Of a stretch of DNA of 17,090 nt, positions 1-7,056 are shown piece after piece. The DNA is taken from contig JAUXBW010000001.1 of NCBI GenBank assembly GCA_030619185.1, positions 1 through 17,090 on the forward strand, read 5' to 3'. Origin of the DNA: Methyloprofundus sp. GTDB taxonomy: Bacteria; Pseudomonadota; Gammaproteobacteria; Methylococcales; Methylomonadaceae. The notes under the pieces were generated by a model. It was not told the origin of the DNA. It worked only from the letters and a program-made list of their open reading frames with translations, and made no database searches. Numbering within the stretch: position 1 is the first letter of the stretch; the number at the start of each line of letters is the position of its first letter. Made by a program: the position numbers and the translations under genes.

Positions 1-30
1 AGCCTGCATTTTAAAAGGCAGACTAAAGAT

Positions 31-48
31 CCCCCCCCCCAAAAAAAA
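31..48. repeat. C10A8 homopolymer pair
   Basis: Ten C followed directly by eight A in intergenic DNA. Its exact reverse complement, T8G10, lies at 16078-16095 near the other end of the window. The flanks of the two tracts do not match. Such tracts are prone to slippage or to sequencing length error. No function is assigned. Confidence 0.8.
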
Positions 49-86
49 GTTGCTCATGTTATTCTGTGCACGCTAAAGTAGCAGGC

Positions 87-112
87 GTAGAATGGACTTC
101 AGTCCGCTCTAC
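87..112. repeat. REP-like palindrome downstream of the lipoprotein gene
   Basis: A 26-bp interrupted palindrome with arms GTAGA / TCTAC and inner arms GGACT / AGTCC. It begins about 10 bp past the stop of the minus-strand lipoprotein gene. It has the same layout (GTAG-G-rich stem, short loop) as the REP pair at 5618-5756. No U-run follows on the minus strand, so it is better read as a REP hairpin that may protect the 3' end than as an intrinsic terminator. Confidence 0.5.
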
Positions 113-121
113 ACGGAATTA

Positions 122-682
122 TTACTGTACTTCTCCCTTTAAATTACTTTCATCACCTACGTATAAAGTGGTTTTCCAGCTGTCTAGAATGGTGCGCTGC
201 TCCTTAAAATAACGCACTGAAATAACAGTTTTATCGCCTTCCCGGTAGAACGAAGCATTTGCGCCACCGCTTTTAGTCTGTACAAACTTACTATGCCATT
301 GTTTACCCAGGCACTGATTCACTAGCTCAGCACCTCTATCATAACTGGCTTTAGCTTCATCCTCACCGGATTCATCCCAACCACAGATATAACTGGTCAA
401 GCCAGTACTCCACTCCCAAACCTGACAGTTTTTTGCTAAGGGAAACACCCGTTTAGCATTCCAGATTTGCATAATTCTAACGTTACCCGTATTTTTAATA
501 GCGCCTTTAAATTGCTTGAAACCCTGATCATGGTCAGCAATCAATGCTTTTAACTGCACACATGCTTCGGCATCACTCATCTCCGGTTTAGCCGGGCTAA
601 AAGTTGAACAGGCACTGTTACTTAAAACGAGTAAACTCGCTACAAAAAGCTTTAGTCTGGTATTTTTTTTACTATAGATCAT
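122..682 (-). CDS. Putative lipoprotein of unknown function
   Basis: A 186-residue protein with a hydrophobic N-terminal segment and a lipobox (LSNSAC). It should be cut before Cys and lipid-anchored, probably in the outer membrane. The reading frame can open with a TTG at 685, but the ATG at 682 is preferred because an AGGAG Shine-Dalgarno lies 6 bases upstream of it (689-693). The mature part has several Cys (in ACVQL, NCQVW, YICGW, QCLGK) that could form disulfides in the periplasm, and several Trp. I do not recognise the family. The next gene upstream on the same strand is the DUF481 protein, about 40 bp away, so the two may be co-transcribed. A REP-like hairpin follows the stop. Confidence 0.75.
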   Translation of the reverse strand: MIYSKKNTRLKLFVASLLVLSNSACSTFSPAKPEMSDAEACVQLKALIADHDQGFKQFKGAIKNTGNVRIMQIWNAKRVFPLAKNCQVWEWSTGLTSYICGWDESGEDEAKASYDRGAELVNQCLGKQWHSKFVQTKSGGANASFYREGDKTVISVRYFKEQRTILDSWKTTLYVGDESNLKGEVQ

Positions 683-724
683 CAATATCTCCTCTAAATC
701 ATTGGCTATTGGAATAGTATATTA

Positions 725-2347
725 CTAGAAACCCCAGAGCACGGAAAAGTTATAATTAAAATCATTTTTGATCGTCTCAGAAGTATCATACTCATTGCGT
801 ATACCGAACTTAAGTGCTAAGCCTTCAAACCAATCTATATCATGTATCCAACCAACAATTGTCAAGTTTCTGAATTCGCCAGCATCACTCAAGCTTGGGT
901 AAAAGTAATTAGAAAGCGTAAAGTGTTGCTTAGCCGTTATATGCCAGGTTAAATCAGCACCTATCATAGCTTCAAATCCCAGAGTATTTATTTCGGAATA
1001 ACCCGTTGGACTATTGGAATCTTCAACGGTTCTGTCAAACTCAAAAATACCGGTACCACCCACTCTGCCAGAAAATTCCCACTCATCTGTTTTAATAAAT
1101 TGATAACCAGGACCCACTGAAAATTGCAACCGATGCTTCCAGTTTTTAAACTCATCCCAGTCATACATTGCCGATGCAAAAGCAAACCACTGGGTCTCTG
1201 CAAAAAACCAGTCTTTAACCAAGAGGGCATTCACTCTACTTTCACTAGCGATCTTATCGTCTGAAGAATATAAATAAAAAGAATTGAATTTCCAACGGTG
1301 AAACGCATCCTCATATTGAGAATTAAAAGCGGCACGAAAGTTAGCATTAACTGATTGACCTGATGAGCCTCTTAAACCCACTTCTATACTACTATCCCAA
1401 TCCTTGAACCAGCCAGTTCCCATAAATCCAACATTAACCTTTTCTCCTTTAGCCAATTTGAGATTATCTTCGGCAACTTCAACTTGTTGCCCTGCAAGTT
1501 TAACTTTTTCTTCAGCTACTTTGGCTTCTGATTCAGTTACTATCACCTCTTGCCCTTCAGCAATATTTTCTTCTGCTTCAGCGGTATCAAGTTCAAGCCT
1601 GGTATCTTTGATTTCTTCTACAACAGCATCGACCTGATCTTTGGCTAACCGAGACTCCGCTTCACTGACAATGACATTTTTAACTATTTTCAGTTCATCT
1701 TCAGCGACTTTAACTTCTTCTTTAGCAGCTATGAACTTTTCACCAGCCAAAATAAGTTTTTCTTCAGCAACCTTTGCTTCTGCTTCAGTGACTTCAACCT
1801 CAAGCTTGGTAACATTAACCTCAGCTTCAGCAACCTTAACCTTACCTTTAGCGACTAAGAGTTCTGCTTCAGCCACCATGACATTTTTAACTACTATAAG
1901 TTTTTTTTCAGCGACCTTAAGTTCTTCTTTAGCAGCTGTAAATTTTTCTCCGGCCAGAATGAGCTTTTCTTCAGCACCTTTTCTGTTTTCTTCTTTAGCT
2001 TTATCGACTGTTTCCTTAGCAGCTATGAGCTTACCTTCAGCAGCAACCAGTCCGTCTTTAGCGATTAAAACTTCAGCTTGTGCAATTTTCACTTTTAAAA
2101 GTTTTTTAAGTTCTATTTCAGTTAATATATTAAGCTTTTCAAGATTTAACTCTTGCAAATTGCTAATTTTAGCTTTATCAATGGTTTGCTCTCCTAACAC
2201 AGAGTGAGAAAAAGTAAGAGTTGTACCTGACTGATGGATCAATTCAACTTCTAATGTATCACCATTAGTTAATTGTATAGGTTGTGCATAGGTCGTTGTA
2301 GACAGTAACAACACACTCAAGCTTAAACAAATTTTTCTGGTATTCAT
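725..2347 (-). CDS. DUF481-type outer-membrane protein with long repetitive coiled-coil insert
   Basis: 540 residues. A signal peptide covers residues 1-21 (cleavage near TYA|QP). Residues 22-65 contain the NGD-type small beta domain (LTNGDTLEVELIH) that usually opens YdiY/DUF481 proteins. Residues about 65-310 are an almost uninterrupted Ala/Glu/Lys/Val helix. Residues about 312-540 form the DUF481 beta-barrel-like region, rich in alternating aromatic strands and ending in Phe (SVLWGF), as outer-membrane proteins commonly do. Typical DUF481 proteins are about 250-350 residues; the extra length is the helical insert. In it a 69-residue unit starting AEEKLILAGEKF occurs at residues 125 and 194, with a weaker partial copy at 288. 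Family function is unknown. The domain assignment is firm by pattern; barrel location is inferred. Confidence 0.8.
   Translation of the reverse strand: MNTRKICLSLSVLLLSTTTYAQPIQLTNGDTLEVELIHQSGTTLTFSHSVLGEQTIDKAKISNLQELNLEKLNILTEIELKKLLKVKIAQAEVLIAKDGLVAAEGKLIAAKETVDKAKEENRKGAEEKLILAGEKFTAAKEELKVAEKKLIVVKNVMVAEAELLVAKGKVKVAEAEVNVTKLEVEVTEAEAKVAEEKLILAGEKFIAAKEEVKVAEDELKIVKNVIVSEAESRLAKDQVDAVVEEIKDTRLELDTAEAEENIAEGQEVIVTESEAKVAEEKVKLAGQQVEVAEDNLKLAKGEKVNVGFMGTGWFKDWDSSIEVGLRGSSGQSVNANFRAAFNSQYEDAFHRWKFNSFYLYSSDDKIASESRVNALLVKDWFFAETQWFAFASAMYDWDEFKNWKHRLQFSVGPGYQFIKTDEWEFSGRVGGTGIFEFDRTVEDSNSPTGYSEINTLGFEAMIGADLTWHITAKQHFTLSNYFYPSLSDAGEFRNLTIVGWIHDIDWFEGLALKFGIRNEYDTSETIKNDFNYNFSVLWGF
1510..2000 (-). 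repeat. In-frame 207-bp tandem repeats encoding coiled coil
   Basis: Inside the DUF481 gene the DNA segments beginning near 1718 and near 1925 (plus-strand coordinates) are near copies spaced 207 bp apart, exactly 69 codons. They encode residues starting at 194 and 125. A shorter diverged copy encodes residues from 288. The spacing keeps frame, so copy-number change would lengthen or shorten the helix without breaking the barrel. Confidence 0.7.
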
Positions 2348-2434
2348 AAAAAATTAACAGATTTATTGTCCGCTTGCGTACAATAAATAGGTTGCTTTGG
2401 AATAATATTTAATGTTCATTACTTAATATAGGGT

Positions 2435-3568
2435 TTAACCTTTAATTAACAATTCTATTAACACCTGCTCATAAATATCTGACAACGGCTCTAAATCTGC
2501 AATAGGAATATTTTCATTAATCTTATGAATACTTTCATTCAAGTGCCCTAGCTCAATCACCTGCGCTCCTGTCGGGGCAATAAATCGTCCATCTGATGTT
2601 CCACCACCGGTATCATCCAGCGTATCGATTCCAGTTATAGTTTTAATGGCTACATGAGCCGCTTCAATTAACTCACCACCTGTGGTTAAAAATGGGTTTC
2701 CAGACAGACGCCAGCTGATCTCATAATCAAAATCAAAGCGGTCAAATATCTCTAGCACACGTTGCTTAATAGTAGTTTCATCTAATTCAGTACAAAAACG
2801 TAAATTAAATTGCAACTCTAGCTCGCCAGGAATAATATTTTCCGCACCTGTTCCCGAGTTAATATTGGATATCTGTAAACTGGTTGGTGGAAAAAACTGA
2901 TTACCCTGGTCCCAGACTTCCTGAGTTAATGCCTGTAATGCAGACGCAAAGCCATGAATCGGGTTATTGGCTATTTCAGGGTAAGCCACATGCCCCTGTA
3001 TACCTTTTACAATTAATTTAGCGCATAAAGAACCACGCCTACCTACACGAATAACATCAGCTATTTGCTTGTCACTTGAAGGCTCACCGACTAGGCAATA
3101 ATCAATTTTTTCATTGCGCTGTTCTAATACTTCGATGACTTTAACCACCCCATCAGTCGCAGGGCCTTCTTCATCACTGGTAATCATCATTGCTATTGCC
3201 CCTTGGTGATCCGGGTATTGAGCAACAAAACGCTCAACTGCAGTGACAAAGCAGGCAATCCCACCTTTCATATCTGCTGCACCACGACCATATAAGCGAC
3301 CCTCACGAATCGTGGGAGTAAACGGTGCTGAATCCCATTGCTTCAACGGCCCTGTGGGAACAACATCGGTATGCCCCAGAAAAACAAAAAGAGGTTTATT
3401 GTTACCACGTTTTAGCCATAGATTTTTAGTATCACCAAAATCCAGTTGTTCGGCTTTGAAGCCTGATTTTCCCAAACGCTGGGTTAATAAATCCTGACAG
3501 CCAGCATCTTCGGGGGTTACCGATTCACGGCTAATAAGTTCTTGCAATAAAGTTAAGCTATCGCTCAT
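2435..3568 (-). CDS. dapE: Succinyl-diaminopimelate desuccinylase DapE
   Basis: 377 residues, the usual length for DapE, an M20-family dizinc hydrolase. It removes succinate from N-succinyl-L,L-DAP to give L,L-DAP for lysine and peptidoglycan. Visible motifs: GHTDVVPTG with ligand His66 and Asp68; GRGAADMKGG with bridging Asp99; SDEEGPATDG with the catalytic Glu pair at 133-134; GEPSS with Glu162; and a C-terminal ELGHLNESIHKINE containing the last His ligand. The start ATG overlaps the stop of the upstream ArsC-like gene as ATGA, so translation is probably coupled. With dapD in the same block it covers two steps of the succinylase pathway. Confidence 0.97.
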   Translation of the reverse strand: MSDSLTLLQELISRESVTPEDAGCQDLLTQRLGKSGFKAEQLDFGDTKNLWLKRGNNKPLFVFLGHTDVVPTGPLKQWDSAPFTPTIREGRLYGRGAADMKGGIACFVTAVERFVAQYPDHQGAIAMMITSDEEGPATDGVVKVIEVLEQRNEKIDYCLVGEPSSDKQIADVIRVGRRGSLCAKLIVKGIQGHVAYPEIANNPIHGFASALQALTQEVWDQGNQFFPPTSLQISNINSGTGAENIIPGELELQFNLRFCTELDETTIKQRVLEIFDRFDFDYEISWRLSGNPFLTTGGELIEAAHVAIKTITGIDTLDDTGGGTSDGRFIAPTGAQVIELGHLNESIHKINENIPIADLEPLSDIYEQVLIELLIKG

Positions 3569-3906
3569 AATAAAGTCTGGTAATTTTCTGTGTTAAAACC
3601 AATAAAGAGTTGTTCGCCGTTCACTAAAACCGGACGTTTAATTAAAGTGAGATTTTCTAGCATCAAGCTAGCGGCCTTGCTTGCATCTAAATCTGTTTTT
3701 TGTGCATCCGTCAGCTGCCGCCAACTGGTACTGCGTTTATTTAACAGACTTTCCCAGCCTGCCTGCTCTATAAAAACAGCGAGTTGCTCAGAGCTGAGTC
3801 CATCTACGCGATAGTCATGAAACTGATAAGCTATTGCATGTTTATCTAACCACAAACGTGCTTTCTTCACGCTATCGCAATTTTTTATACCGTATAAAAT
3901 AATCAT
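3565..3906 (-). CDS. ArsC/YffB-like thioredoxin-fold protein
   Basis: 113 residues when started at the ATG at 3906, giving MIILYGIKNCDSVKKA at the N terminus as in YffB. The frame is open to 3921, but the 3906 start overlaps the upstream diguanylate cyclase stop as ATGA and fits the family, so it is preferred. The single Cys in the NCDSVKKA loop is the glutathione- or thiol-reactive site in this family. The downstream part has IKRPVLVNG, the cis-Pro segment of the fold. Members sit next to dapE in many gammaproteobacteria, yet their role is not well established. It is not a confident arsenate reductase, since no ars genes are present. Confidence 0.9.
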   Translation of the reverse strand: MIILYGIKNCDSVKKARLWLDKHAIAYQFHDYRVDGLSSEQLAVFIEQAGWESLLNKRSTSWRQLTDAQKTDLDASKAASLMLENLTLIKRPVLVNGEQLFIGFNTENYQTLL

Positions 3907-5321
3907 AATATATGAATGCAAACCTGATTACGTCCCTGATTTTTTGCTCTATAAAGTGCATCATCCGCTCTTTTTAGCAAGTCATCAGCATTTTTGTCTT
4001 GTGTATAAGCTGCAACACCAAAACTACAACTTAAATGAGAAAAATATTCAAATGTGTGTTGTTCAATAATCGCACGTAACTTTTCAGCTAGCTGGCGACC
4101 GCCCTCAACTGTTTGTTCAGGGCAAATAATTAAAAATTCTTCCCCCCCCCACCGGCCTAGCGTATCAACAGCACGAATATTACTCTTCAATAATTGCGCC
4201 AGTGCTTGTAACGCATGATCACCAATAAGGTGTCCATATTCATCATTAATAAGCTTAAAATGGTCTATATCTATCAAAAGAATACTAAATACATGTTGAT
4301 AACGTTGCGCCACATGCAAGGTTTCATCAAGCTGCTGATCCAGCTTCAGGCGATTATGCAGGTGGGTTAATTTATCTGTCACAGACAAAAGCCTTAGGCG
4401 GTCATTACATTTTCTAAGCTGCCAGTAGTGATACAAGAAAAAGGCAAAGATCAGCCCTAGAATACTGGCCACCTTTAGCAAAAGGGTATAATCAACGGCT
4501 GATACGTATTCAATCGCGATCCAGTCATTAATAATATCGTGGCGTTCCTGCGCACTTAGCTGGGCAATCGCTTTATTAAAAATATCCACTAATAAGGGCT
4601 CGTCGTTACGTGTGCCGATTCCCAAGCTCGCCTGTTGCGCTAATTTCCCGGCAATTTTCAGTTCCCCAATATATTGGGTTTGAAAAGCATAGCTGATATC
4701 AGGTAATGAGCCAAGCATGCCGTATAACTGATGACGACTCACTCTATCTAAGCCCTCAGCTAAATTCTCTACCTCAACCAGCTTAATCGCTGGATATTGT
4801 AAACGTAGCAATTCAGCATAAGCGTAACCTTTTTGCACGCCCAGTTTTTTATCCAGAACATCTTCTAACTCATTGATATAATCTTGCTGAAAAGCAACCG
4901 CGATGACTAAGGGAAAACTTAGGTAAGCTTCTGTAAAATCAAGAAATTCCCTACGCTCAGGGGTGGCCATAACTAAAGAAAAAATATCACACTGTCGCTG
5001 TTCACCCAGCTTTAGTGACTCTAGCCATGTACGACTAGGTACGACCTCTATCTTAATAGCTAATTTACTGGCAAATAAACGTAGAAAATCAGCACTCATA
5101 CCAATATGCTGGCCTTGTGCTATTTTTTCATAAGGCATCCAGTCAGGATCAACACACATAGTGAGTTGCTGCTTTTTTTCCAGATATTGTTGTTCTTCAG
5201 CTGTAAGCAATTGCTTAGCTGCATGACCATCTAGCCCTGCATTTTGCACAGCAAAGCCCGGTAGTGGCGAGCAGACAAGCCAGATTAAAAGCATGCTTTG
5301 CAACAAATAACGCATAAGCAT
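3903..5321 (-). CDS. Periplasmic solute-binding sensor diguanylate cyclase
   Basis: 472 residues. A signal or anchor segment covers about 1-25. A SBP_bac_3-type periplasmic amino-acid-binding domain covers about 50-270 (MCVDPDWMPYE opening; RREFLDFTEAY). One transmembrane helix lies at about 278-300 and a GGDEF domain at about 310-472. The cyclase looks active: DIDHFKLIND at 351-360 and GGEEF at 392-396. It has an I-site RAVD at 383-386, five residues before GGEEF, so product inhibition is expected. It should make c-di-GMP in response to a periplasmic ligand; the ligand is unknown. Its stop overlaps the ArsC-like start by ATGA, and it sits in the dap block. Codons for WGGE contain nine consecutive G (4142-4150 on the plus strand as C). 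Confidence 0.92.
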   Translation of the reverse strand: MLMRYLLQSMLLIWLVCSPLPGFAVQNAGLDGHAAKQLLTAEEQQYLEKKQQLTMCVDPDWMPYEKIAQGQHIGMSADFLRLFASKLAIKIEVVPSRTWLESLKLGEQRQCDIFSLVMATPERREFLDFTEAYLSFPLVIAVAFQQDYINELEDVLDKKLGVQKGYAYAELLRLQYPAIKLVEVENLAEGLDRVSRHQLYGMLGSLPDISYAFQTQYIGELKIAGKLAQQASLGIGTRNDEPLLVDIFNKAIAQLSAQERHDIINDWIAIEYVSAVDYTLLLKVASILGLIFAFFLYHYWQLRKCNDRLRLLSVTDKLTHLHNRLKLDQQLDETLHVAQRYQHVFSILLIDIDHFKLINDEYGHLIGDHALQALAQLLKSNIRAVDTLGRWGGEEFLIICPEQTVEGGRQLAEKLRAIIEQHTFEYFSHLSCSFGVAAYTQDKNADDLLKRADDALYRAKNQGRNQVCIHIL

Positions 5322-5335
5322 TGGTCTAAAAGTAG

Positions 5336-5578
5336 CTAGAGCGGACTATTTAGCAACTCATCCAACTCAGGTAATGAGCTATCTTGTTTACGACAAGACT
5401 TGTAAAAATCGACAAACTCCATAAAAGCCTGCTCTAAATCATCCAGAATTCCTGCTTCATTTTCCCGTTCTTCGGGTAGTACATCCGGAGAATCCAGGTA
5501 TTCTTTTTGCAAAGCAACTTCACTGTTGAGTGAAAGAATTGCATAGATAATGGCATTACTCGAAAGTGAATCTGACAT
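5336..5578 (-). CDS. Small acidic protein of unknown function
   Basis: 80 residues, strongly acidic, mostly predicted helical, with no signal peptide and a single Cys. The start ATG has AGGAT at a suitable distance upstream. The stop is 14 bp before the diguanylate cyclase start, so the two are probably co-transcribed. It lies where other gammaproteobacteria run from dapD to the YffB/dapE pair. I do not recognise a family. It could be a small regulator or partner of the cyclase, but only its position suggests this. Confidence 0.7.
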   Translation of the reverse strand: MSDSLSSNAIIYAILSLNSEVALQKEYLDSPDVLPEERENEAGILDDLEQAFMEFVDFYKSCRKQDSSLPELDELLNSPL

Positions 5579-5617
5579 TGGGCTATCCTAAAAGTAAAAA
5601 AGCTTGTGCTGCACTGG

Positions 5618-5756
5618 TGTAGGAGCGGCCTTTAGCCGCGAATTGTACTGATAGAACGTAGACAAAACACATGTCCTGCTCTTATACTCGTGTTCTGTGC
5701 TGTAAAAGCCTGTCGCACGCAATATTAAGCCTTCGCGGCTAAAGACAGCTTCTACA
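5618..5756. repeat. REPIN-like pair of inverted REP palindromes
   Basis: A REP-type sequence (TGTAGGAGCGG, then TTTAGCCGCGAA) at 5618-5642 and its inverted relative at 5732-5756 (TTCGCGGCTAAAG, then CTTCTACA) enclose about 90 bp of spacer. The motif closely resembles REP sequences of Pseudomonas and other gammaproteobacteria. It sits between dapD and the 80-residue gene, where it may act as an mRNA-stabilising or attenuating hairpin. It fills most of this non-coding gap (5579-5771). Confidence 0.75.
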
Positions 5757-5771
5757 GCTACGTTTTAAATA

Positions 5772-6590
5772 TTAATCACGTAATAATTCGTTAATCCCGG
5801 TTTTACTGCGTGTTTTTTCATCAGCGTGTTTAATGATAACGGCACAATACAAGCTGTGAGTACCATCTTTTGAGGGTAGGTTACCAGAAACGACAACCGA
5901 ACCTGCAGGTATACGACCATAAGTAATTTCACCGGTCATACGGTTAAAGATTTTTGTGCTCTGGCCGATATAAACGCCCATAGAAATAACCGAGCCTTCT
6001 TCAACTACAACGCCTTCCACGATTTCTGAACGTGCTCCGATAAAACAGTTGTCTTCAATAATTGTCGGGCCTGCCTGTAATGGCTCTAAAACACCACCAA
6101 TACCCACACCGCCTGATAAATGTACATTTTTACCAATTTGCGCACATGAACCCACTGTTACCCAGGTATCGACCATAGTACCGCTACCCACATAAGCACC
6201 AATATTGACATACGAAGGCATTAGAATCGCGCCAGGAGCAACATAAGATCCATGACGCGCAACAGCATTAGGTACCACACGCACACCCGCCTCAGCAAAA
6301 TCTTCAGGCGTGTAAGAGGCAAATTTAGTTTCCACTTTATCGTAGTAACGTGTTGCGCCCCCATCCATGACACGATTTTCGTTAATTCTGAATGACAGCA
6401 AAACAGCCTTCTTTAACCACTGATTAACCACCCATTCGCCACTGTCTTTATCAGCAACCCGAGCTTTACCTGAGTCGAGTAAATTAATCGATTCTTTAAC
6501 TGCGTTGCGTACTTCATCAGAAACTGTGGTTGGAGATATTTCGGCACGATCTTCAAAAGCCTGATTAATTATTTTTTCTAATTGGTTCAT
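5772..6590 (-). CDS. dapD: Tetrahydrodipicolinate N-succinyltransferase DapD
   Basis: 272 residues, against about 274 in E. coli. It transfers succinyl from succinyl-CoA to tetrahydrodipicolinate, the first step of the succinylase branch to DAP. The N-terminal domain contains [15 protein letters not shown] and the invariant-looking [16 protein letters not shown]. Residues about 110-230 are a left-handed beta-helix of hexapeptide repeats ([56 protein letters not shown]). The end ([26 protein letters not shown]) is intact. The start lies 14 bp after the truncated dapC frame, with only a weak ribosome site, so it may depend on readthrough from that frame. Confidence 0.97.
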   Translation of the reverse strand: MNQLEKIINQAFEDRAEISPTTVSDEVRNAVKESINLLDSGKARVADKDSGEWVVNQWLKKAVLLSFRINENRVMDGGATRYYDKVETKFASYTPEDFAEAGVRVVPNAVARHGSYVAPGAILMPSYVNIGAYVGSGTMVDTWVTVGSCAQIGKNVHLSGGVGIGGVLEPLQAGPTIIEDNCFIGARSEIVEGVVVEEGSVISMGVYIGQSTKIFNRMTGEITYGRIPAGSVVVSGNLPSKDGTHSLYCAVIIKHADEKTRSKTGINELLRD

Positions 6591-6603
6591 TATTTTTCTA
6601 TCT

Positions 6604-6828
6604 TTAAAAAGTTAATAAAAATTTTAATTCTAGCAAGCCCTTAGTTGTTGGGCAGCTGCCCAGTGCTGTCATATGCTTTATTAAAGCATTACTAACGGGA
6701 GTCGCGTGCTTTGGTTCACCGATTGACAAAGCGATATGCGCTTTATCTGCGGGTGGAATAATGCCCTGCTTTAACTGCGCTAACCGCTCAAAAGGATAAG
6801 GGTATAGCTGCGACAAATGTGAATTCAT
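6604..6828 (-). pseudogene. dapC: Truncated dapC (succinyl-DAP aminotransferase) N-terminal remnant
   Basis: 74 codons that match the start of proteobacterial DapC. The opening LYPYPFERLAQLK, then PPADKAHIALSIGEPKHATP, then CPTTKGLLELK corresponds to the usual YPTTKG-LxELR segment before the catalytic domain. The full enzyme is a PLP aminotransferase of about 400 residues; the lysine that binds PLP and the whole large domain are missing. The frame ends at a stop at 6604 and dapD starts 14 bp later, which looks like an internal deletion that spared the promoter and dapD. Another aminotransferase (ArgD- or SerC-type) or a second dapC elsewhere would be needed for the step. Whether the 74-residue peptide is made is unknown. 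Confidence 0.8.
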
Positions 6829-6859
6829 GCAAAAAGCTTAAGTATTTAAGTAACCGATC

Positions 6860-6865
6860 ATTCTA
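6860..6865 (-). promoter_or_regulatory. Possible -10 box upstream of the dapC'/dapD unit
   Basis: TAGAAT on the minus strand, 32 bases before the dapC remnant start. Only a poor -35 match lies 17-18 bases upstream. It is the best candidate I see for the promoter of the DAP block. Confidence 0.3.
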
Positions 6866-6927
6866 CCATGAGCAAATGTATTTTAAAAAATGCACGATGA
6901 AAATTTCAAAAGGCGGTAAAATGCACT

Positions 6928-6949
6928 TTTCAGCTAAGGGAGCTGGAAA
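6928..6949. repeat. Small hairpin in the divergent gap 6829-7056
   Basis: TTTCAGCT and AGCTGGAAA pair with one bulge around a short AAGGG loop. The 228-bp gap also holds a GAGCATAGCG...CGTAACCCG stretch that looks like half of a degraded palindromic repeat. No gene is seen there. Confidence 0.35.
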
Positions 6950-7056
6950 TAAATAATCATCCGATATTGGGAAATATTTTTGAGCATAGCGAAAAAACGT
7001 AACCCGACAATTATTAAGTACCCATTTATTAGATTTTTAGATCACCCAATACATCA

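Noticed and set aside
87..112. Intrinsic terminator for the lipoprotein gene
   Set aside because: The hairpin is good but no T-run follows on the minus strand, so a REP reading is preferred.
988..2207. Open frames opposite or within the DUF481 gene (988-1230, 1404-1637, 1641-2207)
   Set aside because: They are shadows of the real gene. The plus-strand ones are Ser/Thr/Ala-rich mirror translations of the coiled-coil repeats, without ribosome sites.
3243..3814. Plus-strand frames opposite dapE and the ArsC-like gene
   Set aside because: They overlap strongly supported genes, have no start signals, and look like no known protein.
3565..3906. Arsenate reductase function for the ArsC-fold gene
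   Set aside because: Sequence start and dapE linkage fit the YffB subgroup; no ars genes nearby.
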